From assembly GCF_014646895.1 (NCBI RefSeq), contig NZ_BMOD01000015.1:56353-120352 (forward strand): DNA of 64,000 nucleotides, in the 5' to 3' direction. Of the stretch, positions 32,029 through 41,171 are shown in pieces. A model generated the notes under the pieces. That model did not search any database, was not told where the DNA came from, and was given only the letters and a program-made list of their open reading frames with translations. The stretch's first letter is position 1; the number at the start of each line of letters is the position of its first letter. The translations under genes were made by a program, and so were the position numbers. This stretch comes from Deinococcus roseus (GTDB lineage: Bacteria; Deinococcota; Deinococci; Deinococcales; Deinococcaceae).

Positions 32029-33690
32029 ATGAACGGGGCACAAGCACTCTGGCAGACCTTGATCAACCACAACATCACCACCGTTTTCGGATACCCAGGC
32101 GGAGCAGTGATTCCACTCTATGACGCCCTCACCGGATTTCCCGAAATGCGTCACATCCTGGTGCGCCACGAGCAGGGCGCATCCCACGCTGCAGAAGGCT
32201 GGGCCAAAGCCACCGGAGAAGTGGGGGTGTGCATCGCCACCTCCGGCCCTGGAGCCACCAACCTGGTCACCGGTCTCACCGACGCCATGATGGACAGTGT
32301 GCCCATTGTCGCCATCACCGGCAACGTGCCCCGTGCATTGATCGGAACCGATGCCTTCCAGGAAGCCGACATCACCGGCATCACCATGCCCATCACCAAA
32401 CACAACTACCTGGTGAGAAGCGCCAACGACCTGCCCAGGGTGCTGGCAGAGGCCATCCGACTGGCCCGTTCTGGCCGCCCCGGTCCTGTGCTGGTGGACG
32501 TCCCCAAAGACGTGCAACTGGAACTCTTCACCGGAGAACTCACCGCCCCCCACGCCAGACCTGAACTTCCTGCCCCTGCTGAACCTGCCATCCAGAAAGC
32601 CATCGAAGTCCTGAAAAAAGCCCAGCGCCCCATCCTGATGGTCGGCGGCGGAGCCATGGACGCTTCAAAAGAAATCATCGAATTTGCCAGAGCCTGGAAC
32701 CTGCCCGTGATCACCACCCTGATGGGTCTGGGCATCTTCCCCGCAGGCGATCCCCTGTGGCTGGGCATGCCAGGCATGCACGGAAGCGTGGCCGCCAACC
32801 GCGCCATCACCAACGCCGATGTACTGATCGGGGTGGGCTTGCGTTTCGATGACCGCGTGACCGGCAAAGTCTCCCGTTTCGCCAAGAACGCCACCATCAT
32901 CCACGTGGACATTGACGCAGCAGAGATCTCCAAGCTGGTGCATGCCCACATCCCCGTGCGGGGCGATGCAGGCAAAGCCGCCCGATACTTCTCTGAGCAT
33001 GCCACTTACCTGGAAAACAAAGAGTGGCATGACAAACTGCAGGAATGGAAAGAGCGCTACGTGCGCCACCCCGTCTGGAGCGCAGGCTACGCCATCAAGA
33101 AGATTGTGGACCAGCTCACCGAAGACGACATCCTTTCCACCGACGTGGGCCAGCACCAGATGCTTGCTGCACAGCTCGCACGCTTCCAGAAACCCCGCAG
33201 GTGGCTGACCTCCGGTGGTCTGGGGACCATGGGCTTCGGCTTCCCTGCTGCCATCGGTTCTGCCCTTGCGGATCCTGGTGTGCGCAGCGTGGTGATCGCC
33301 GGAGACGGTGGCTTCCAGATGACCGCCCAGGAACTCTCCACCCTGATCAAGTACCGCATTCCCGTCAAGATCGCTGTCATCAACAACAGCTTCCTGGGGA
33401 TGGTCAGACAGTGGCAGGAACTCTTCCACGAAAACCGTTACAGCGAAGTGTACCTGGGAGACAGCAACCCCGACTTCATCAAACTGGCAGACGCCTACGG
33501 CATTCACGCCGTGCGGGCCACCAACGGCGAAGAAATGGACAGCGCCATTGAGGCCTGGCTGAACCATGACGGACCCAGCCTGCTGGAAGCCGTGGTGCCC
33601 AACGAGCACGGGGTCTTCCCCATGGTGCCCGCCGGTGCCTCTCTGGAAGAGATGGTCGAGACCCACGAGGAAGCAAAACAGAAGCAGTAA
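32029..33690 (+). CDS. ilvB: Acetolactate synthase large subunit
   Basis: A 553-residue thiamine diphosphate enzyme, first step of branched-chain amino acid synthesis (2-acetolactate from pyruvate). It has FGYPGGAVIPLYDAL, the activating Glu in HEQGASHAAEGWAKATG, GPGATNLVTGLTDAMMD, VLIGVGLRFDDRVTG and the ThDP motif GDGGFQMTAQELSTLIKY ending in NNSFLG. AGGAG precedes the ATG at 32029; the upstream ATG at 32008 lies in a direct repeat AACGTTGA and is less likely. It is the first structural gene behind the leader peptide attenuator, followed by ilvN and ilvC. Confidence 0.95.
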   Translation: MNGAQALWQTLINHNITTVFGYPGGAVIPLYDALTGFPEMRHILVRHEQGASHAAEGWAKATGEVGVCIATSGPGATNLVTGLTDAMMDSVPIVAITGNVPRALIGTDAFQEADITGITMPITKHNYLVRSANDLPRVLAEAIRLARSGRPGPVLVDVPKDVQLELFTGELTAPHARPELPAPAEPAIQKAIEVLKKAQRPILMVGGGAMDASKEIIEFARAWNLPVITTLMGLGIFPAGDPLWLGMPGMHGSVAANRAITNADVLIGVGLRFDDRVTGKVSRFAKNATIIHVDIDAAEISKLVHAHIPVRGDAGKAARYFSEHATYLENKEWHDKLQEWKERYVRHPVWSAGYAIKKIVDQLTEDDILSTDVGQHQMLAAQLARFQKPRRWLTSGGLGTMGFGFPAAIGSALADPGVRSVVIAGDGGFQMTAQELSTLIKYRIPVKIAVINNSFLGMVRQWQELFHENRYSEVYLGDSNPDFIKLADAYGIHAVRATNGEEMDSAIEAWLNHDGPSLLEAVVPNEHGVFPMVPAGASLEEMVETHEEAKQKQ

Positions 33691-33845
33691 CCCCACCGCG
33701 AGCTTCGCTCGGTCCTCCCCTAAAGAGGGGAGGAAACACCCCACCGCAAACTCCCCTGGGTTCCTCATCAACGAGATGAGGTTCCTCCAGCCTGGGTGCC
33801 CCCCTGAACAGAGCCTTTATTGCAGGGGAAATGAAAAGGTGAACC
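33691..33845. repeat. Dispersed hairpin repeat between ilvB and ilvN
   Basis: It contains GGTCCTCCCC / GGGGAGGA, a copy of the dispersed repeat also seen at 41107-41135, plus a second inverted segment (CCTCATCAACGAGATGAGG). Several nested inverted repeats occupy most of the 155 bases. It could be a RNA processing or partial termination signal between the two subunit genes. Confidence 0.65.
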
Positions 33846-34442
<597 letters not shown>

Positions 34443-34541
34443 CCTCCGCAAACCCCAAAACACCTAGAGCGATCATTTCCCTTTTGCCTGCATACAGGTA
34501 AAGTAGTCCAAGACAGGCATCACCCGAAGGAGTCTTACACA

Positions 34542-35549
34542 ATGGCGACAATGTACTACGATCAGGACGTTTCTTTAAGCCCCCTCGAAAACAAAACCGT
34601 GGCCATCATCGGTTACGGCTCCCAGGCCCACGCCCACGCCCAGAACCTCAACGAATCTGGCGTGAAAGTTGTGGTCGGTCTGCGTGAAGGCAGCCCCAGC
34701 GTGGAGAAAGCCCAGAAGGCTGGCCTGCGCGTGGAAACCATCGAGAAGGCCGTGCAAGAAGCCGACGTGATCATGCTCCTCATCCCCGACGAGCACCAGG
34801 CCAAAACCTACGCTGAAAGCATCGCCCCCAACCTGACCGCTGGCAAAGCACTGGTGTTTGGTCACGGTTTCAACATCCACTTCGGACGCATTGTGCCCCC
34901 CGCAGATGTGGACGTTTTCCTGGTGGCCCCCAAAGGCCCCGGCCACATGCTGCGCCGCGTGTACGTGGAAGGCGCAGGCATGCCCGGCATCTTCGCCGTG
35001 TACCAGGACGCGACTGGCAATGCCCGTGAACTGGCCCTGGCTTACGCCCGTGGCATCGGCTGCACCCGTGCAGGCGTGCTGGAAACCACCTTCAAAGAAG
35101 AAACCGAAACCGATTTGTTCGGCGAGCAGGCCGTGCTGTGCGGTGGCCTGACCAGCCTGATCCAGAACGGCTTCGAAACCCTGGTGGCTGCTGGCTACCA
35201 GCCCGAAATCGCTTACTTTGAAGTGCTGCACGAGTGCAAACTGATCATTGACCTGATCTACGAAAAAGGCTTCAAAGGGATGCGTTACTCCATCTCCAAC
35301 ACCGCAGAGTACGGCGATTACGTCACCGGACCCAAAGTGGTGGCCGCCGAGAGCCGCAAAGCCATGGAAGAAGCCCTGGCCCGCATCCAGAGCGGCGAGT
35401 TCGCCCGTGAATTCGTGGCCGAAACCGAAGCTGGCTACCCCAAGATGAAGCAGTGGCGCGAAGCCATGAACGAGCACCCCCTCGAAGTGGTGGGTGCCAA
35501 GCTGCGCAACATGATGCCCTTCATCAGCAAGAAAGAACTCGAAGTTTAA
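34542..35549 (+). CDS. ilvC: Ketol-acid reductoisomerase, class I
   Basis: A 335-residue NADPH-dependent enzyme converting acetolactate to dihydroxy-isovalerate. The cofactor loop is IGYGSQAHAHAQNLNESGVKVVVGLREG, and the Mg-binding and product blocks are KGPGHMLRR, DLFGEQAVLCGGLTSLI and EVLHECKLIIDLIYEKG. Length and lack of the C-terminal repeat mark the short class I form. AAGGAG precedes the ATG. It is 99 bases downstream of ilvN, so an extra promoter is possible. A terminator lies after it. Confidence 0.95.
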   Translation: MATMYYDQDVSLSPLENKTVAIIGYGSQAHAHAQNLNESGVKVVVGLREGSPSVEKAQKAGLRVETIEKAVQEADVIMLLIPDEHQAKTYAESIAPNLTAGKALVFGHGFNIHFGRIVPPADVDVFLVAPKGPGHMLRRVYVEGAGMPGIFAVYQDATGNARELALAYARGIGCTRAGVLETTFKEETETDLFGEQAVLCGGLTSLIQNGFETLVAAGYQPEIAYFEVLHECKLIIDLIYEKGFKGMRYSISNTAEYGDYVTGPKVVAAESRKAMEEALARIQSGEFAREFVAETEAGYPKMKQWREAMNEHPLEVVGAKLRNMMPFISKKELEV

Positions 35550-35567
35550 TTTTTAGACTTCAGAAAG

Positions 35568-35596
35568 ACCCGGGGGTGCAAATCCCCGGGTTTTTT
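35568..35596 (+). terminator. Terminator of ilvC
   Basis: Stem ACCCGGGG / CCCCGGGT with an 8-base loop followed by six T. Confidence 0.9.
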
Positions 35597-35604
35597 GTTG
35601 GTTG

Positions 35605-35610
35605 TACAAT
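35605..35610 (+). promoter_or_regulatory. -10 element before the broken HEAT-like ORF
   Basis: TACAAT six bases before the GTG at 35617, leaderless layout. No -35 seen. Confidence 0.5.
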
Positions 35611-35616
35611 GTGGGG

Positions 35617-36120
35617 GTGAATGAAGTTGAAGATCTTATTTTCAGGGCAACAGACCCAGAATCCCCATAAAGTCTTGATTTTCTTGCCAACACCTTAAAG
35701 ACTTATCCCCGAGAATCTTTTCTAAACACCCTTGAAAAATTCATCCATCAAAAAGATCCTTGTTTTCCTGGAAATATCATAGAGCTGATCAGTCTTATTG
35801 ATCCAGAACTCTGTCGAGATTTTTTGCATCTGTGGATCTACGAAGCCAAATACCATTTTACCGTCTGTACTTGGCTCTACTCGGAAGGCAGTCAGGAAAG
35901 CACTCCTCATCTGGTCCATGTTTTGAAGCAATCGGAGGATGAAGATGCGCGTTACTCTGCCTGTGAAGCTCTGACAGTCTGGGGCGATTGCAGAGCTTTG
36001 CCTGCTCTTGATCATGCTGCACAGCATGACAATGGATGCGATTACGAGGAACGACCCATCAAAGAGGTTGCTCGTAAAGCCATAGAAGCCATTCAACAAC
36101 GTTATCCAGAGGAGTTTTAA
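35617..36120 (+). pseudogene. HEAT-repeat-like protein gene broken by one in-frame stop
   Basis: Frame +1 from GTG at 35617 to the TAA at 36118-36120 would encode 167 residues, but TAA at 35668-35670 interrupts it after 17 codons (VNEVEDLIFRATDPESP, then stop). The reading resumes cleanly after the stop (SLDFLANTLKTYPRESFLNT) and the C-terminal part shows helical HEAT-like repeats (HLVHVLKQSEDEDARYSACEALTVWGDCRALPALDHAAQ). A later in-frame TTG at 35824 could restart translation. A single base change explains the break. It is 3 bases ahead of a zinc-ribbon gene, so the pair looks like an operon. Confidence 0.7.
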
Positions 36121-36123
36121 ACC

Positions 36124-36408
36124 ATGGGACTTTTTAATCGGCTTTATGCAATATTGCAATGTCCTCGCTGTGGTCATGTCGGCGAATCTGAAATTGAATT
36201 CAAATTTGGGTACATGCAGATGTTTGATTACAGGCTGGGAGACATTCTCGAATGGGAAAGTCATTTCCGGCTTTTTAAAGACCATGCAGATGAGGGTTAT
36301 GCAGAATGTGCAGGTTGTTTGAAAGACTTCTGGGTCACCATTTATGTGAAACAGGATGTCATTGTAGATGTACAAGTGGACCCAGACCGTCCCGGTTACA
36401 TCCCTTAA
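36124..36408 (+). CDS. Zinc-ribbon-like small protein
   Basis: A 94-residue protein with paired cysteines CPRC (residues 13-16) and CAGC (residues about 60-63), forming a likely zinc ribbon. Between them is FKFGYMQMFDYRLGDILEWESHFRLF, and the end is acidic beta (VKQDVIVDVQVDPDRPG). It starts three bases after the stop of the HEAT-like ORF and likely shares its transcript. No family named; small size and partner suggest an orphan immunity-type pair, but this is speculation. Confidence 0.65.
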   Translation: MGLFNRLYAILQCPRCGHVGESEIEFKFGYMQMFDYRLGDILEWESHFRLFKDHADEGYAECAGCLKDFWVTIYVKQDVIVDVQVDPDRPGYIP

Positions 36409-36517
36409 ATCTCTGTCACCCTCAAGGTTCTGAAGCCCTGATTTTCGTCCTGAATGAAACCCCTTCAACAATGCCCCTCTCAAACCATGCTAAGATGGTA
36501 AATTCGGAGGGCGTTAG

Positions 36518-37951
36518 GTGGAAGTGTACCCGGCTCGAATCAAAGAAGTTGCACCAGGGAGTCCTGCACAGCGCGCAGGCGTGAAGCCTGGGGATCAGTT
36601 GTTGCGTGTGAACGGTCAGTCCGTGACCGACATCCTGGCGTACAGGTACCTTCTGGAGCAGGGGGTGGCCACTTTGGAGGTGGCAAAGACCCATGCTCTG
36701 GTTCAGCCGACTTTTGCATTCCAGCAGGACCACCACACCTTAAAACCCGTGGAAACCGCTGAAACCTTCACTTTCGATGTGGAGTGGGAAGACCCCGGTC
36801 TGGAATTTGAAGAGGTGCTCTTTGACGGCATCAAGAAGTGTGCCAACAAGTGCGACTTCTGTTACGTGCACCAGATGCCCAGGGGTTTCAGAAAGAGCCT
36901 GTACATCATGGACGACGATTACCGCCTGTCCTTTCTGTACGGTTCTTTTGTGACCTTGACCAACCTCTCGGAATACGACATCCAGCGCATTCTGGATGAG
37001 AACCTCTCTCCGCTTTATGTCTCGGTGCACACCACCAATCAGGATTTGCGCCAGGACATGATGAAGTGGTGGAAGCTGAAAGTCAAAGACCAGCAGGCCA
37101 CAGACATCAAGCACATGATTGAGCGTCTGGAGTCCATTGACCTTTACACCCAGATTGTGATGCTTCCGGGCAGAAACGATGGGGATTACTTCGATGAGAC
37201 CATGGCCTACCTGACCAGCCGTCCAAATGTGCTTTCGGTGGCGTGTGTGCCCGTGGGCCTGACCGACCACCGCACCAACCTGGCCCAGGTGCCCACTTTC
37301 TCTGCAGAGCAGGCAAAAGACGTGATCCGCCGGGCCAACGTGTGGAGAAAACGCATGCTGGAGGAGCGCGGAACCCGTTTCATCTTCCCCAGCGATGAGT
37401 TTTACATTCTGGCCGGTCTGCCCATCCCTCCAGAGGAGGATTATGAGGGATTCCCCATGCTGGAAAACGGTGTGGGCATGGTTCGGGACTTCCTGAATGA
37501 ACCCCTCCCCGAGTTGCCAGAGGCCCTGGATGTGCCCCAGAAGGTCATTCTGGGCACCGGGAAGCTCTTTGCCCAGTCGCTGGATCTGGCGGTGGAGCCC
37601 TTGCGCCAGATCAAAGGGCTGGACATCGAGGTGCGCAGCGTCACCAACCGCACGTTCGGAGAGAACACCACCGTGGCGGGCTTGCTGACCGGGCGCTGCT
37701 TCAGGCATGCTGTTCAGCCTTCTGAGGCGGATCTGCTGATCGTGCCCCCCACCACCCTGCGTTATGGCACCGAACTGATGCTGGACAACATGAGCCTGAC
37801 CGAACTTTCCCAGGACCTCAGGATGCCTGTACTGGCAGGGGGCTCCACCCTGGGTGAACTTGCCCGTGTGATCTTGCAGCAGGGCAGCAGTTCCGGCCCA
37901 CAATTCGGTTATTCTGCCCATGCGGTCAAAGAACAGCGCGGGCAGGCTTAA
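36518..37951 (+). CDS. DUF512 radical SAM protein with N-terminal PDZ domain
   Basis: A 477-residue protein. A PDZ domain (PARIKEVAPGSPAQRAGVKPGDQLLRVNG) precedes a radical SAM core in which the three cluster cysteines are in CANKCDFCYVHQMPRG. The DUF512 C-terminal half carries FPSDEFYILAGLPIPPEEDYEGFPMLENGVGM. Members are recognised as a conserved family in Firmicutes, cyanobacteria and Deinococcus, with unproven function. The GTG start at 36518 follows GGAGG by seven bases. Confidence 0.88.
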   Translation: MEVYPARIKEVAPGSPAQRAGVKPGDQLLRVNGQSVTDILAYRYLLEQGVATLEVAKTHALVQPTFAFQQDHHTLKPVETAETFTFDVEWEDPGLEFEEVLFDGIKKCANKCDFCYVHQMPRGFRKSLYIMDDDYRLSFLYGSFVTLTNLSEYDIQRILDENLSPLYVSVHTTNQDLRQDMMKWWKLKVKDQQATDIKHMIERLESIDLYTQIVMLPGRNDGDYFDETMAYLTSRPNVLSVACVPVGLTDHRTNLAQVPTFSAEQAKDVIRRANVWRKRMLEERGTRFIFPSDEFYILAGLPIPPEEDYEGFPMLENGVGMVRDFLNEPLPELPEALDVPQKVILGTGKLFAQSLDLAVEPLRQIKGLDIEVRSVTNRTFGENTTVAGLLTGRCFRHAVQPSEADLLIVPPTTLRYGTELMLDNMSLTELSQDLRMPVLAGGSTLGELARVILQQGSSSGPQFGYSAHAVKEQRGQA

Positions 37952-37969
37952 TTTCTGGGCATAACGGAG

Positions 37970-37975
37970 TACACT
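37970..37975 (+). promoter_or_regulatory. -10 element of the DEDD exonuclease gene
   Basis: TACACT six bases before the GTG at 37982; leaderless layout. Confidence 0.6.
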
Positions 37976-37981
37976 GAATAC

Positions 37982-38500
37982 GTGGATTACGTTGTTTTTG
38001 ACCTGGAAACCACTGGCCTCTCCCCAGAGCGGGATGCCATCGTGGAAATTGGGGCCATCGTGGTGCGAAATGGTCAGGTGCTGGAAGATGAAATCTTTCA
38101 TTCTCTGGTGAATCCGCAGCGTCCCATCCCTTACTTTGCCACCCGTGTGCATGGCATTCGGGATTTTGATGTGCGGCATGCGCCCACCATTGATCAGGTG
38201 CTGCCTGAGTTTCTGGCCTTCATCAAAAGAAAACCGCTGGTGGCTCACAACATCAGCTTTGACATGGGCTTCATTCAGGCCAATGCACAGAAACTGGGAC
38301 TGGATTTCCCGCCCAGAGCACAAATTTGCACGCTGCAATTGTCCAGACGGGCTTATCCCCAGGAGCGCAGCCACAAGCTTGATTTGCTGGCCTCCCGATT
38401 GAACCTGACCTTCACCGAAAGGCACCGTTCGATGGGCGATGTGCGGGTGACGGCCCAGGCTTTCATTCAGCTGTCCCGTGCTTTGCAGGTCAGCCTGTAA
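37982..38500 (+). CDS. 3'-5' exonuclease, DEDDh type (DnaQ/PolC-like)
   Basis: A 172-residue exonuclease. Motif I is VVFDLETTGL (D7, E9), motif II carries the conserved Asp in VAHNISFDMGFI, and motif III has the histidine-aspartate in RHRSMGDVRVT. It resembles DNA polymerase III epsilon/PolC proofreading modules, standing alone. The GTG start has a TACACT -10 six bases upstream and no ribosome-binding site, so I take it as leaderless. Placed 30 bases after the DUF512 gene on the same strand. Confidence 0.9.
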   Translation: MDYVVFDLETTGLSPERDAIVEIGAIVVRNGQVLEDEIFHSLVNPQRPIPYFATRVHGIRDFDVRHAPTIDQVLPEFLAFIKRKPLVAHNISFDMGFIQANAQKLGLDFPPRAQICTLQLSRRAYPQERSHKLDLLASRLNLTFTERHRSMGDVRVTAQAFIQLSRALQVSL

Positions 38501-38540
38501 CATCAAAAAAACCTCAGGCAAACAAAAAACAAAAGAAAAA

Positions 38541-38564
38541 GGAGGGCAATGCCCTCCTTTTTTT
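38541..38564. terminator. Bidirectional terminator between convergent genes
   Basis: Stem GGAGGGC / GCCCTCC with loop AAT, five A upstream and seven T downstream, between the exonuclease and the minus-strand hypothetical gene. Confidence 0.88.
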
Positions 38565-38574
38565 GGTTGCTGGA

Positions 38575-38991
38575 TTATTTCTTGCGGCCTTTGCGGGTTG
38601 CACCCAGCTTTTTGCCTTTTTCTTCGCTGGCTTTCATTTTGGCACGGGTGGCAGCAGCCAGTGTTTTGAAGTCCAGTTCGCCTTTGGAAAAAGCTTCCAG
38701 GCTGGGTTTGACTTTGCGGGTGCGCTTGTTTTGGGTGAGTTGATCGTCCAGATCATTGAACCATGCTTCAAAAGCAGGGTTCAGCTCAAACACCATTTCT
38801 TTGGCGCTCTTGCTGAAAGCACCTTCCTGACCGCGTTTGGCGTATTGCTTGGGCAGTTCAAAACGCTCAGGGATTTCGGTGGCATCAAAAATGCCATCTC
38901 TCACTGCATTGCGGAACTGGCGCACGAACTGGTCGCTGCGTTGCGGGTTTTTGAGCAGGGCCACCTGTTCACTTAGTCTACGTAAATTCAT
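38575..38991 (-). CDS. Conserved hypothetical protein with basic C-terminus
   Basis: A 138-residue protein. AAAGGAG precedes the ATG. The N-terminal half is helical and neutral (MNLRRLSEQVALLKNPQRSD), the rest is rich in lysine and ends KGRKK (SEEKGKKLGATRKGRKK), suggesting nucleic-acid or ribosome contact. No family recognised. It ends at a bidirectional terminator shared with the exonuclease gene. Confidence 0.65.
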   Translation of the reverse strand: MNLRRLSEQVALLKNPQRSDQFVRQFRNAVRDGIFDATEIPERFELPKQYAKRGQEGAFSKSAKEMVFELNPAFEAWFNDLDDQLTQNKRTRKVKPSLEAFSKGELDFKTLAAATRAKMKASEEKGKKLGATRKGRKK

Positions 38992-39225
38992 AAAAGCACA
39001 CTCCTTTGCTTCGAGCTATTTTATTCACATTTCAGTTGTTTTTGCAAGTCTACATTGATAAACAGGAATTGTGCATGATTTATGAATTTGCGAAAGTCTC
39101 ACACCTTAAATTCACCTGTATACACTGATTGACAATTTGAACCGCCATATACTCAGCCTGGATTCAACTGGGTTTCATCTGCACAATAAAAACAAAAAAG
39201 ATCCACAGGTTTTGTGGCAAAGGCA

Positions 39226-39804
39226 TCAAGCATTGGGCTGTCCCAGCAGCTCAACCAGTTGCTGAAAAACCTGCTGCAACTGGGCTTCTGACCGCACCGG
39301 GGAGGCCACTCTGGTGTGCACCTGATCCAGTGGAACCCAGCTGACACAGCCCATCATCTCTGGGGTTTCATGCAATTGAAAAGCATATTCCAGCCGGGAA
39401 ACTTTCAGGAGCAGCACATGCAAATAAGGTTTGTTGCGGTAATTGAAACGCCGCTCAATGGCTTTTTGACTGAGGGCCTGAAATGTTTCAAGCTGCAAGG
39501 CCACATCCAGATTTTCAATCTTCCATACCGCCTGAACTTCCGCAAAACCAGAGAACACCACTTCACTGTCAGCAGCGTTTTCTTTCAGCAGAGCATGATG
39601 CTCAGGTTTGAGTTCAAGTTTGTTCTGGTGCAGATGGGTGGGATACAGGAAAAATGCCCGGTGCTCGATTTCAAACTCCAGGTTCTTCTCGATGATGCCA
39701 CCTTTGCGAATCAACACAGCATGTTGCCCAGCAAGCAGGATTTGCACCTGGGCATCCCACTCTTTGAGGGCATACCTGCTGGACACTTTCAGGGGAAGGT
39801 TCAT
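39226..39804 (-). CDS. DUF1802 family protein
   Basis: A 192-residue protein whose N-terminus is the DUF1802 pattern SRYALKEWDAQVQILLAGQHAVLIRKGGI followed by FEIEHRAFFLYPTHLHQNKLELKPEHHALLKE. The C-terminal half carries ERRFNYRNKPYLHVLLLKVSRLE. TACACT (39812-39817 on the plus-strand numbering) is seven bases upstream of the ATG at 39804, a leaderless layout. Function unknown. Confidence 0.8.
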   Translation of the reverse strand: MNLPLKVSSRYALKEWDAQVQILLAGQHAVLIRKGGIIEKNLEFEIEHRAFFLYPTHLHQNKLELKPEHHALLKENAADSEVVFSGFAEVQAVWKIENLDVALQLETFQALSQKAIERRFNYRNKPYLHVLLLKVSRLEYAFQLHETPEMMGCVSWVPLDQVHTRVASPVRSEAQLQQVFQQLVELLGQPNA

Positions 39805-39846
39805 GCCCAAGAGTGTAAGTTTACCCACCCCCTCTACACAAGACCC

Positions 39847-39875
39847 TTGAGAGAATGGTCAAAGGTTGCTAGAGT
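39847..39875 (+). promoter_or_regulatory. Promoter of the asd leader
   Basis: TTGAGA (39847-39852), 17-base spacer, TAGAGT (39870-39875), seven bases before the leader ATG, the same geometry as the ilv leader. Confidence 0.65.
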
Positions 39876-39882
39876 GAAATGG

Positions 39883-39918
39883 ATGCATTCGGCTTGCGCC
39901 ACCACCATTATTCTCTAG
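39883..39918 (+). CDS. asd leader peptide, Thr/Ile containing
   Basis: An 11-codon ORF, MHSACATTIIL, stop TAG at 39916-39918. It ends in two threonines, two isoleucines and a leucine just before the stop; threonine and isoleucine are made from aspartate semialdehyde, the product of the enzyme encoded downstream. It starts seven bases after a -10 element, so its mRNA is probably leaderless. Two hairpins follow. By analogy with the E. coli thr leader it should sense Thr and Ile tRNA charging; this rests on sequence logic, not on tests. Confidence 0.7.
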   Translation: MHSACATTIIL

Positions 39919-39972
39919 GCGGTAACGTTCCAAAACGTTGCCGCTTGAAACCTGCCCTAAACGGCAGGTTTT
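39919..39972 (+). promoter_or_regulatory. Hairpin and terminator in the asd leader region
   Basis: Hairpin GCGG.AACGTT / AACGTT.CCGC (39919-39944) lies directly after the leader stop codon, followed by the terminator-like stem AAACCTGCC (39948-39956) with GGCAGGTTT (39963-39971). The terminator has only TCGATTT as T-rich tail. The competing pairing is less clear than in ilv: GGCGGT (39918-39923) could pair with ACCtGCC with one bulge. Confidence 0.6.
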
Positions 39973-40018
39973 CGATTTGGAGGATGGGGGTCAAAAGCAG
40001 CGCAGCCAGGGAGGTCAC

Positions 40019-41044
40019 ATGCGTTTAGCCATTGTTGGAGCAACAGGAGCCGTAGGGCACGAATTTCTCAGGGTGCTGGAAAACAGCCCCCTGCAGTTCA
40101 GCGAACTGAAACTGTATTCCTCTCCCCGCAGCGCAGGCAGCAAACTCACCTTCAAAGGGCAGGAAATCACCGTGGAAGTGATGCCCGAAGGGGCCATCCC
40201 CGCCGATGTGGTGCTGGCCTCTGCAGGCGGCAGCATCTCCAAAACCTACGCCCCCAGATGGGTGGAGGGTGGAGCCGTGGTGATCGACAACTCCAGCGCG
40301 TTCCGTTACGACAAGGACGTGCCGCTGGTGGTCCCTGAAATCAACGGGGACGCTGCCCTGCAGCACAAGGGCATCATTGCCAACCCCAACTGCACCACCG
40401 CCATTGCTGCTGTGGCTGTGTACCCCCTGCATCAGGCTTTTGGGGTCAAACGCATGATCGTCTCCACCTATCAGGCCACCAGTGGTGCCGGGGCCAAGGG
40501 CATGGACGAGTTGCTGAACGAAACCCGCCACTACTTTGAAGGCGAAACCGTGGGCAACGAGGTGTTTGTTCATCCCATCCCCTTCAACCTGATCCCGCAC
40601 ATCGATTCCTTCCAGGACAACGGCTACACCAAAGAAGAGATGAAAGTGGTCTGGGAAACCCACAAGATCTTTGGCGACGACTCCTTCAAGGTGTCCTGCA
40701 CCGCAGTGCGCATCCCCACCCTGCGTGCCCACAGCGAAGCCATCACCCTGGAACTGGCAAGACCCGCCACCCCCGAAGAGGCCCGTGAAATCCTCAGCAA
40801 GGCCCCTGGCGTGCAACTGGTGGACGATCCTGCCAACAAAATCTACCCCATGCCCCTGAATGCCAGCGGCAAATACGACGTGGAAGTGGGCCGCATCCGG
40901 GCCAGCCTGGTCTTCGATGGCGGTCTGGAGCTGTTCGTGTCTGGTGATCAGCTGCTGAAAGGCGCTGCCCTGAACGCTGTGCAGATTGCTGAATACCTGC
41001 AAGCCAAAGGCGCTCTGCCCTCTGGTGAAGTGGCTGTGAAGTAA
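40019..41044 (+). CDS. asd: Aspartate-semialdehyde dehydrogenase
   Basis: A 341-residue NADPH enzyme making aspartate semialdehyde for Lys, Thr, Met and Ile synthesis. Cofactor start IVGATGAVGHEFLRVLE, catalytic Cys in IIANPNCTTAIAAVAVYPLH, and RVPTLRAHSE-like substrate block (RIPTLRAHSEAITLEL) with the general-base histidine. GGGAGG precedes the ATG at 40019; the frame opens at 39938 inside the leader structure. The upstream leader peptide and hairpins suggest attenuation. Confidence 0.95.
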   Translation: MRLAIVGATGAVGHEFLRVLENSPLQFSELKLYSSPRSAGSKLTFKGQEITVEVMPEGAIPADVVLASAGGSISKTYAPRWVEGGAVVIDNSSAFRYDKDVPLVVPEINGDAALQHKGIIANPNCTTAIAAVAVYPLHQAFGVKRMIVSTYQATSGAGAKGMDELLNETRHYFEGETVGNEVFVHPIPFNLIPHIDSFQDNGYTKEEMKVVWETHKIFGDDSFKVSCTAVRIPTLRAHSEAITLELARPATPEEAREILSKAPGVQLVDDPANKIYPMPLNASGKYDVEVGRIRASLVFDGGLELFVSGDQLLKGAALNAVQIAEYLQAKGALPSGEVAVK

Positions 41045-41050
41045 CCCTCT

Positions 41051-41135
41051 CCTCGCTCGTTGCACTCGCTTTCCTCTCCCTGAGTTTGCCCCCTCCGCTG
41101 TCTGCGACAGGTCCTCCCCCTGAGGGGAGGAAAGC
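41051..41135. repeat. Dispersed repeat with hairpin, copy downstream of asd
   Basis: 41051-41082 is identical (reverse complement) to 6059-6090. It continues with GGTCCTCCCC-CTGA-GGGGAGGAAA (41109-41133), whose core recurs at 33711-33733, and GCGAGGCGAAGCGAGCAAGG. Confidence 0.7.
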
Positions 41136-41171
41136 GAGGCGAAGCGAGCAAGGTGGGGGTCAAACCAACCT

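Noticed and set aside
35722..36483. Minus-strand frame opposite the HEAT-like and zinc-ribbon genes
   Set aside because: It covers both plus-strand genes, has no start signal, and the plus strand has the CPRC/CAGC cysteine pairs.
36740..38521. Minus-strand open frame across the DUF512 and exonuclease genes
   Set aside because: Spans two real genes and their gap; low-complexity His/Gln composition of a shadow frame.
39918..40018. Lysine riboswitch upstream of asd
   Set aside because: The leader is too short (about 100 bases) and lacks the long five-helix lysine riboswitch fold.
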